Assembly: GCF_000153185.1 (NCBI RefSeq) | Contig: NZ_CH724149.1 | Location: 200,001 to 264,000 of the forward strand | DNA length: 64,000 nt | Origin: Reinekea blandensis MED297 | GTDB lineage: Bacteria > Pseudomonadota > Gammaproteobacteria > Pseudomonadales > Natronospirillaceae | Direction of reading: 5' to 3' | Shown here: piece after piece, positions 56,121 to 64,000 of the stretch | Numbering within the stretch: the first letter of the stretch is position 1 | Layout of the letters: every line of letters starts with the position of its first letter | The notes under the pieces: model-generated | The model's database searches: none | What the model was told of the DNA's origin: nothing | What the model saw: the letters and a program-made list of their open reading frames with translations, nothing else | Program-made: the position numbers and the translations under genes

Positions 56121-58241
56121 GTGATAGATTTAACACCTAAAACGAAAAGCTTTAAGTTTGGCCAGCATGACGTAACGATCGAAACCGGTCGCGTTGCGCG
56201 TCAGGCGACAGGGTCTGCAATCTGTACCATGAATGGTGATACGGTGGTGTTGGCGACCGTCGTTGCCAAAGACAGCGTATCTCCGGGTCAGGACTTCTTC
56301 CCATTATCTGTCCACTATCAGGAAAAGTTCTACTCTGTTGGTCGTATTCCAGGTGGTTACCTGAAGCGTGAAGGGCGTCCTTCTGAGAAAGAAACGCTGA
56401 CTTCTCGCCTGATTGACCGCCCGATTCGTCCGTTGTTCCCGAAAGGCTTCATGAACGAAGTTCAGGTCATTATTAATGTGCTTTCAGCAAATAAGACCGA
56501 TGATCCGGATATTGCGGCAATGCTGGCAACGTCAGCGGCCCTGGCAGTTTCTGGTGTACCATTCAACGGTCCAATCGGTGCTGCGCGTGTGGGTTATACC
56601 GACGCTGAAGGCTATTTGCTGAACCCGACGTTTGAGCAACTGGAAACCTCACGACTCGACATGGTTGTAGCAGGAACCCAGGATGCGGTACTGATGGTTG
56701 AATCCGAGGCGCAGGAGCTGTCTGAAGACCAGATGTTGGGCGCTGTCTTGTTCGCGCACCAGGAGTTCCAGGTTGCCGTCAGTGCGATTGCAGAGTTTGC
56801 CGCTGAACACGGTAAGCCTGCCTGGGACTGGGCACCGGAAGCAGAAAACGAAGCTCTGAAAACTAAGGTTTCCGAAGCTTACGCGGCGAAAATTGCTGAA
56901 GCCTATCAGGTCTCTGACAAGATGCAGCGCTATGCAGCGCTGAGCGATCTGCGTGCACAGGCCGTGGAAACGCTGGCAACCGAAGACGGCGAAACCAGCG
57001 CTGACGATGTCGCCTCGATGTTCGGTAAAATCGAAAAAAATACTGTCCGTCAGCGTATTCTGGATGGTCAGCCACGTATTGACGGTCGTGACGGTAAAAC
57101 CGTACGTGACATTAAAGTCGAAGTGGGTGTACTGCCCGGTGCGCATGGCTCTGCTCTGTTTACCCGTGGCGAGACGCAAGCGTTGGTTACGACCACCTTG
57201 GGCACGCTGCGTGACGGCAAGATGGAAGACATGCTGACTGGCACGATTACCGATAACTTCATGCTGCACTATAACTTCCCACCATTCTCGGTTGGTGAAG
57301 CGGGTCGAATCGGTGGTGTTGGCCGTCGTGAAATCGGTCATGGTCGCCTGGCTAAGCGAGGCGTTCTGGCGATGATGCCAAATACCGATGACTTCCCTTA
57401 CACAGTCCGTGTGGTTTCTGAAATTACCGAATCCAATGGTTCGTCTTCAATGGCCTCAGTCTGTGGCGCTTCTCTGGCGATGATGGATGCCGGTGTTCCG
57501 GTTAAAAAGCCAGTGGCGGGTATTGCCATGGGCTTGGTTAAAGAAGGCGACAAGTTCACTGTCCTGACAGACATTCTGGGTGATGAAGATCATCTCGGCG
57601 ACATGGACTTTAAAGTGGCCGGTACCGAAAACGGTGTTACGGCGCTGCAAATGGACATCAAGATTCAGGGTATTACTGAAGAAATCATGGAAATCGCACT
57701 GGGTCAGGCGATGGATGCGCGTTTGCATATTCTGCGTGAAATGGCGCAGGTTATCGGCTACGCCCGTCCTGAGTTACCAGACAATGCACCGACCATGGAT
57801 GTGATGAAAGTCGATCAGGATAAGATCCGTGACGTTATTGGTAAAGGCGGTGCGACTATTCGTTCAATCATCGATCAGACCGGTGCAGAAGTGGATATTT
57901 CTGATGATGGTACTGTACGGATTTATGCCGCTGCGAAAGAAGGTGCTGAAGCTGCTCGCAATATGATTCTTGCTATTACCGCCGAGCCTGAAATTGGTGA
58001 GGTGTACAAAGGTACCGTCGCCCGTCTGGCTGACTTCGGAGCTTTCGTTACCTTCCTGCCAGGCAAAGATGGTTTAGTTCATATTTCACAAATTGCTCAG
58101 GAGCGCATTGAAAAAGTCGCCGATAAGCTAAGTGAAGGCGAAGCGGTCGTTGTGAAGGTCTTGGACGTAGATGCACGTGGCCGGGTCAAACTGTCCATTA
58201 AGGAAGTGACTGATGAAGACAGAGCAAAGCTTGAAGTCTAA
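56121..58241 (+). CDS. pnp: polyribonucleotide nucleotidyltransferase
   Basis: A 706-residue PNPase, a 3'-5' phosphorolytic exoribonuclease of the RNA degradosome. Two RNase PH domains (about 10-215 and 310-540) are joined by a helical domain. A KH domain ([18 protein letters not shown], about 570-587) and an S1 domain ([15 protein letters not shown], about 630) close the protein. The catalytic region [16 protein letters not shown] is intact. The start is a GTG with TTGAGGAAA upstream, which would permit tight translational control by the leader. Confidence 0.97.
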   Translation: MIDLTPKTKSFKFGQHDVTIETGRVARQATGSAICTMNGDTVVLATVVAKDSVSPGQDFFPLSVHYQEKFYSVGRIPGGYLKREGRPSEKETLTSRLIDRPIRPLFPKGFMNEVQVIINVLSANKTDDPDIAAMLATSAALAVSGVPFNGPIGAARVGYTDAEGYLLNPTFEQLETSRLDMVVAGTQDAVLMVESEAQELSEDQMLGAVLFAHQEFQVAVSAIAEFAAEHGKPAWDWAPEAENEALKTKVSEAYAAKIAEAYQVSDKMQRYAALSDLRAQAVETLATEDGETSADDVASMFGKIEKNTVRQRILDGQPRIDGRDGKTVRDIKVEVGVLPGAHGSALFTRGETQALVTTTLGTLRDGKMEDMLTGTITDNFMLHYNFPPFSVGEAGRIGGVGRREIGHGRLAKRGVLAMMPNTDDFPYTVRVVSEITESNGSSSMASVCGASLAMMDAGVPVKKPVAGIAMGLVKEGDKFTVLTDILGDEDHLGDMDFKVAGTENGVTALQMDIKIQGITEEIMEIALGQAMDARLHILREMAQVIGYARPELPDNAPTMDVMKVDQDKIRDVIGKGGATIRSIIDQTGAEVDISDDGTVRIYAAAKEGAEAARNMILAITAEPEIGEVYKGTVARLADFGAFVTFLPGKDGLVHISQIAQERIEKVADKLSEGEAVVVKVLDVDARGRVKLSIKEVTDEDRAKLEV

Positions 58242-58265
58242 CCGCTCAGTCGTTCAGTAAAATAG

Positions 58266-58291
58266 AAAGCCCGGCATTGCCGGGCTTTTTT
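58266..58291 (+). terminator. pnp terminator
   Basis: AAAGCCCGGC and GCCGGGCTTT form a perfect 10-bp stem with loop ATT, then further T. It lies 24 nt after the pnp stop and ends the rimP-to-pnp block; mrcA converges from the other side. Confidence 0.92.
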
Positions 58292-58325
58292 ATGAATGAC
58301 ATTTTATTTGCTGGCTACAGTCCGG

Positions 58326-60857
58326 TTAAAACAAAGACTCCAGTGTGGTATCTCCGCCCCCGGTATTTTCCGGTGTTGCTGACAGTGATGGGTCAGCACT
58401 GAAGTCGATAGTCGTCGTTTCACTGCTGAATTCACTCGGGACGTTTTCTTCCCGGAAGTACTCAAAGCGGGCATTGCTCGTGCTTTGAGAGGCTAGTAAT
58501 CCTGTTTCAGGGTCGATTCGGACCTGAACAATACCGACGGGTTGAGACTGAGTGTTCTCTGGTTTACCCGCGAGAGCGGTGCGCATAAACTCAATCCAGG
58601 CAGGCAGTGCGGCTTTACCACCGAACTCCCGAGCACCCAAAGAGGCGTTCGAGTCAAAACCGACCCAGGTCGAGGCAACAATGTCGCCGTTGTAGCCACT
58701 GAACCAGGCATCTACAGCATCGTTCGTCGTCCCTGTTTTGCCCGCCAAGTCATTTCGGTTAATGGCGTTGGCGGCGGCCCGTCCGGTACCTCTCTGCACC
58801 ACATCACGAAGCATTGAATCCATCAGAAACGCGGTTTGAGGAGACAGAACCTGTTTTGCGTAACGAGGTGCACTCGGCTGACTGGTTCCGTCGTCTAGAC
58901 CGTTTTCGATATTTAAAGCCAGCGGTTGAATGTCAATCGCGGTGGTTTCCACGGCGTCCGGGTTATCAAACAGGCTCGGAACGTCCGGGCATCCTTTACA
59001 TACAACGGCCGGATCGGCTTCGAACAGAATGTTCCCATCTTTGTCTTCAATCCGATCAATGAAATAGGGTTCGACCTGATAACCGCCATTCGCAAAGATG
59101 GCGTAACCTTGCGCGATCTGGATAGGTGGCATGACGGTACTGCCGAGTACCAGTGTCATGTCGTTGGCCAGCTTGTCCCGTTCAAACCCGAACCGCTGTA
59201 AATAATCCCGGGTGTAGTTAATTCCGATACTGTCCAGCACTCGGATGCCAGACAAGTTACGGGATTGGTAAAGGGCCTGGCGCAACGGTATCGGACCCAG
59301 ATAACGGTCACCGGAGTTCTTAGGTCGCCAGACATCTTCCAGAGCAGAGTCTCCCCGAACGATAGGGGCGTCGTTGACGATGGTGGCTGGCGTAAACCCC
59401 TTATCGAGCGCGGCACTATAAATGAAGGGTTTGAAGACTGAGCCGGGTTGACGGCTCGATTGGACGGCACGGTTGTACTTGTTGAGAATGAAATCAAACC
59501 CGCCAACCAGCGCCTGAACTCCGCCGTCGTTAGGGGACAGTGCGACCAGTGCCCCCTGAGCCCTGGGTATCTGCGCAAGTTGCCACTGGTTGTCGCTACT
59601 TTTCTGTACTCGTACGACATCGCCGGGTACGGCTACCTGGTAAGCGTGGGATATTTCCGGACCGAGATCATCGACGGTTATGCGTTCTCTCGCCCAGGCA
59701 ATAGAGTCTATTGGTAGGGTGATTGGATCACGTTCGCCCTTAACAATAATTGTTAAGCCGTCTTGGTTTCCCTGAACGACCAGGGCCGGTGGCAACCCGC
59801 CAAACTCCGGGATGTCATTCAGTTGTTCAAGTTGTGACATCAGTTGGCTGTGGGGGTCGTGGCCTTCGCCCACAAGGTGCTGTTCGGCGCCGAGATAGCC
59901 ATGACGCTGCGAGTATTCAATCAATGTTTTACGCACACCTCGGGTAGCAGCAGCCTGTAACTCACTGTTTATGGTTGTGTAAACCGTGTACCCGTCGTTA
60001 TAAGCGCCTTCGCCAAATTGATCGATCATTTGCGCTCGTACCATTTCTGCAAGGTAATAAGCTTCAATGTCCGGATTGTTGCCGTGGTAAGAGGCCGTTA
60101 ACGGCGTCGCGATGGCGGCCTGGTATTCGACGTCTGTGATGAACCCATTGTCACGCATGAACCACAGTACGGTATTGCGGCGTTTCAGGGCTCTGGAAGG
60201 GTTTGAGATCGGGTTGGCGCCGGAAGGGGCCTGGTGTAGCCCTGCAATCATGGCCAGTTCAGGTAGCGTCAGATCGTTCAGATCCCGACCATAATAAACT
60301 GTGGCGGCCGCCTGGATACCATAGGATCGATAACCCAAAAAGTGTTTGTTGACGTAGAGCTCGAAAATTTCCGGCTTGGATAGCTCACTTTCCATCTTAA
60401 GCGCCAACAGGATTTCGGTGAACTTCCGGGTAAAGGTCTTCTGTTGGGTCAGGAAGTAGTTCCGAGCAACCTGCTGTGTCAGGGTGGATCCACCTGGGCC
60501 TTCTTTATCGCCGGTTACGATGGTATCGATGATAACCCGGGTCAGTCGAATCGGGTCGACACCATGGTGATGTTCAAACCGTTTATCTTCAATTGCCACA
60601 AGTGCTTGAACAAACTGAGTTGGGATTTGTTCATATCGTAACGGTGCTCTACGCTTTTCCCCGTACTCAGCGATAAGCTTGTTATCGGCACTGATAATTC
60701 GCATGGGCGTCTGCAGTTTAAAGTCCTTTAATGTCTGCACATCAGGGAGGGCGGGAGAAAGGTAAAGATAGAGGCTGGCTGAAATGAGAACCAAGCCACA
60801 AATCCCGGCAAAGGCGCTCCATAACAGGAATCGAATTGTTTTAGCTGCGAATTTCAT
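58326..60857 (-). CDS. mrcA: penicillin-binding protein 1A
   Basis: An 843-residue bifunctional class A PBP. One transmembrane anchor (about 9-33) precedes a GT51 glycosyltransferase domain with the catalytic glutamate E90 in AIEDKRFEHHHGVD. The OB/linker domain spans about 320-410. In the transpeptidase domain, SVFK with the active serine lies near 472, and KTGTT near 705. It diverges from pilM, as ponA does in Pseudomonas. GGAA precedes the ATG, and a TATAAT (-10 on the minus strand at 60910-60915) lies 53 bp upstream. Confidence 0.97.
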   Translation of the reverse strand: MKFAAKTIRFLLWSAFAGICGLVLISASLYLYLSPALPDVQTLKDFKLQTPMRIISADNKLIAEYGEKRRAPLRYEQIPTQFVQALVAIEDKRFEHHHGVDPIRLTRVIIDTIVTGDKEGPGGSTLTQQVARNYFLTQQKTFTRKFTEILLALKMESELSKPEIFELYVNKHFLGYRSYGIQAAATVYYGRDLNDLTLPELAMIAGLHQAPSGANPISNPSRALKRRNTVLWFMRDNGFITDVEYQAAIATPLTASYHGNNPDIEAYYLAEMVRAQMIDQFGEGAYNDGYTVYTTINSELQAAATRGVRKTLIEYSQRHGYLGAEQHLVGEGHDPHSQLMSQLEQLNDIPEFGGLPPALVVQGNQDGLTIIVKGERDPITLPIDSIAWARERITVDDLGPEISHAYQVAVPGDVVRVQKSSDNQWQLAQIPRAQGALVALSPNDGGVQALVGGFDFILNKYNRAVQSSRQPGSVFKPFIYSAALDKGFTPATIVNDAPIVRGDSALEDVWRPKNSGDRYLGPIPLRQALYQSRNLSGIRVLDSIGINYTRDYLQRFGFERDKLANDMTLVLGSTVMPPIQIAQGYAIFANGGYQVEPYFIDRIEDKDGNILFEADPAVVCKGCPDVPSLFDNPDAVETTAIDIQPLALNIENGLDDGTSQPSAPRYAKQVLSPQTAFLMDSMLRDVVQRGTGRAAANAINRNDLAGKTGTTNDAVDAWFSGYNGDIVASTWVGFDSNASLGAREFGGKAALPAWIEFMRTALAGKPENTQSQPVGIVQVRIDPETGLLASQSTSNARFEYFREENVPSEFSSETTTIDFSADPSLSATPENTGGGDTTLESLF

Positions 60858-60939
60858 GTTTTTCCAAGGAAATTAAGGAGTTACGTCACGTTTTTGAATT
60901 AAAGGCCCGATTATAAGCTGAAATAGCTCTTTTTATACA

Positions 60940-60968
60940 TTGCGGATTGGTCTATTGTGTTATGTAAT
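60940..60968 (+). promoter_or_regulatory. candidate pilM promoter
   Basis: TTGCGG (60940-60945) and TGTAAT (60963-60968) are 17 nt apart, 58 nt before the pilM start. A small hairpin, CGCAC-GTAA-GTGCG (60991-61004), lies in the presumed leader. The pair is a fair sigma-70 match but is not proven. Confidence 0.5.
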
Positions 60969-61013
60969 AGTTAATGTAAATACTAAATATCGCACGTAAG
61001 TGCGTGTTGTTGA

Positions 61014-62657
<1,644 letters not shown>

Positions 62658-62661
<4 letters not shown>

Positions 62662-63293
62662 CGTTTAAAGAATTTTTTGATGGTTTCCGACCGGAGAACT
62701 TTGACTACCAAAACCCTGACTTTAATAACATGGGGTCATGGCCGCTTGCGATAAAAATATCAACACTGATATTTGTATCAGCTTTGATTGTTTTTGGTTT
62801 TTTCTGGTTTCAGGTCAAAGATTCTAATGTTCGCTACGATTCAGCCTTGGCTAAAGAACCAACGCTTAAGCAGCAGTATCGGGCGAAGTCTTTTCAGGTC
62901 GCTAACCTAGACGCTTTTAAAGAGCAGCTGAGAAAAATGGAAGAGGACTTCAGTGCCCTGTTGGATCAGTTGCCCAATGATATTGATTTGCCAAGTCTTC
63001 TTGATGATATCAGTACAACCGGCACTCAAAGTGGTTTGGAGATTGATACCATCACACCGCAAGCAGATGTCGTTCAAGAGTTTTATATTGAAACGCCAAT
63101 CAGCATATCCGTTCGCGGGTCGTATCATGAGATGGGCAATTTTGTCAGTGCAATGGCTGCGATTCCCAGAATCGTCACCTTACATGATTTTTCGGTAAGG
63201 AGGGCAGGTGGCGCTGGCGCTAACAACGATTCTGAAGCACCTTTGCAGATGTCTATTCAAGCAAAAACCTACCGATATAAAGGAGAGGAGTGA
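62658..63293 (+). CDS. pilO: type IV pilus inner-membrane protein PilO
   Basis: A 211-residue partner of PilN. A short cytoplasmic tail is followed by one transmembrane helix (about 32-52), a coiled coil (about 65-100) and the periplasmic fold with LPNDIDLPSLLDDIS and the IETPISISVRGSYHEMGNFV block, which is typical of PilO. The start ATG overlaps the pilN stop, and the stop overlaps the pilP start (TGATG). Confidence 0.95.
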
Positions 63294-63841
63294 TGCGAAT
63301 TCTTAAACTCCCATTGGTTTTTGTTTCTTTAATAGTTCTGCAGGCTTGTGTTCAGCAAGATCCGCTGGTGGATCTGAAAGCTTACGTCCAAGAACAAGAT
63401 TCACGCCCAACCGGTGAAATTCCACCACCGCCTGAGTTTGTGTCGCCCGATTTTGTGTCTTACACCGCTAGCAGTCGTCGTTCACCGTTCCAGGTGCCTC
63501 GTCCAATCGAGCTGGTCGAAGAGCAAAAAGAAGCACCTAAGAGTAATGTGAAGCCTGATTTAACCCGAGTAAAAGAGTATCTGGAGTCTTTCCGCGTTGA
63601 AAACCTCTCCATGGTCGGGACTCTCCAAGGTTTGGAGGGTAATGATTTGTTGTGGGCTCTGGTACGTGACGGTGATGGTGAAGTTCACCGGGTTCGGGAA
63701 GGAAATTACCTGGGTAGGAACTTTGGCCGAATTATAGACATAACAGAAACACAAATTGATCTGATAGAGATTGTGCCGTCAGGTAAGGATAACTGGGTCG
63801 AGAGACCGAGAGTGATTGTGCTTGATGGATTGGAGCAGTAA
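63293..63841 (+). CDS. pilP: type IV pilus lipoprotein PilP
   Basis: A 182-residue inner-membrane lipoprotein that connects the PilN/PilO complex to the PilQ secretin. The signal peptide ends in the lipobox VLQAC with C19. A disordered proline-rich stretch (about 40-60) precedes the beta-rich HR-like domain, which contains RRSPFQVPRP and MVGTLQGLEGNDLLWALV. I use the ATG at 63293 with AGGAGAGGAG upstream; a GTG one codon earlier is possible. Its stop overlaps the pilQ start (TAATG). Confidence 0.94.
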   Translation: MRILKLPLVFVSLIVLQACVQQDPLVDLKAYVQEQDSRPTGEIPPPPEFVSPDFVSYTASSRRSPFQVPRPIELVEEQKEAPKSNVKPDLTRVKEYLESFRVENLSMVGTLQGLEGNDLLWALVRDGDGEVHRVREGNYLGRNFGRIIDITETQIDLIEIVPSGKDNWVERPRVIVLDGLEQ

Positions 63842-64000
63842 TGATGAAAAAGCGAAATTTCTACCCAAGGGTGCAATATAAAATGAACCGATTAATTGCG
63901 GTCCTCAGTGTAACAGTTTTGTTTGGTGTTGTTCATGCTGCGAACCTGACCGATTTTGAAGTAATGTCCCTGTCTGGCGACCGGACACAAATTGTTCTGT
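63841..64000 (+). CDS. pilQ: type IV pilus secretin PilQ, N-terminal fragment
   Basis: An open frame from the ATG at 63841 runs to the window edge (53 codons). It encodes a basic N-terminus, a hydrophobic signal core (LIAVLSVTVLFGVVHA) and then ANLTDFEVMSLSGDRTQIVL, the typical start of the first AMIN domain of PilQ. The rest of the gene lies outside. A second in-frame ATG at 63883 would leave a standard-length signal peptide and may be the true start. Position after pilP confirms the identity. Confidence 0.9.
   Translation, partial: MMKKRNFYPRVQYKMNRLIAVLSVTVLFGVVHAANLTDFEVMSLSGDRTQIVL

Overview
The window is a stretch of a gammaproteobacterial chromosome of moderate GC content. The family set and gene orders resemble Pseudomonas and Oceanospirillales-type marine bacteria. 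Pointers are the rpoH-ftsX-ftsE-ftsY block, glnE-ilvE, coaD-ferredoxin, mrcA-pilMNOPQ, a Vibrio-type chitobiose phosphorylase and the flagellar H-ring proteins FlgP/FlgT. I suggest a marine, flagellated and piliated member of that group (Saccharospirillum/Reinekea-like); genus is a guess. Nearly everything is conserved core genome. I see no insertion sequence, prophage, CRISPR array or toxin/defence cluster.

Layout. (1) 1-2028: 3' part of a 23S rRNA gene, 5S rRNA and a terminator, followed by a REP-like palindrome cluster. (2) 2236-7009: small accessory genes (thioredoxin-like protein, AlkB-type dioxygenase, two unknown proteins), then tesB-ubiX converging on cca. (3) 7105-10953: a TraF-like outer-membrane protein diverging from flgP-flgT, with a near-perfect CRP-type site between. 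(4) 10959-17280: the envelope/ribosome operon lptD-surA-pdxA-rsmA-apaH (no apaG), then djlA. (5) 18648-22550: chitobiose phosphorylase and a phosphohexomutase behind repeated ATTGGTAT half-sites, probably one chitin-catabolic transcription unit; a convergent MFS transporter follows. (6) 23897-30251: trmB, a DUF423 protein, rpoH, ftsX-ftsE-ftsY, and on the other strand an unrecognised membrane-anchored protein plus rsmD. (7) 30330-33866: an aldehyde dehydrogenase, coaD, a ferredoxin and guaC. (8) 33890-38106: the orphan ABC operon ynjB-ynjC-ynjD-ynjF. (9) 38316-42285: glnE and ilvE. (10) 42326-58241: the conserved run yhbY / rlmE-ftsH-folP-glmM-tpiA-secG-tRNA-Leu-tRNA-fMet-rimP-nusA-infB-rbfA-truB-rpsO-pnp. 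(11) 58326-64000: mrcA diverging from pilMNOPQ; pilQ is cut by the window edge.

The genes mostly serve translation and RNA metabolism (rRNA, tRNAs, rlmE, rsmA, rsmD, trmB, rimP, nusA, infB, rbfA, truB, rpsO, pnp, cca) and envelope biogenesis (lptD, surA, glmM, mrcA, ftsEX, ftsY, secG, ftsH). The most interesting signals are regulatory or structural: the chbP operator array, the CRP-type site, the pnp leader stem, a terminator-bearing leader between tRNA-fMet and rimP, an initiator tRNA with a U1-U72 mismatch, and two proteins of unknown function in otherwise conserved places. No clearly undescribed multi-gene system was found.
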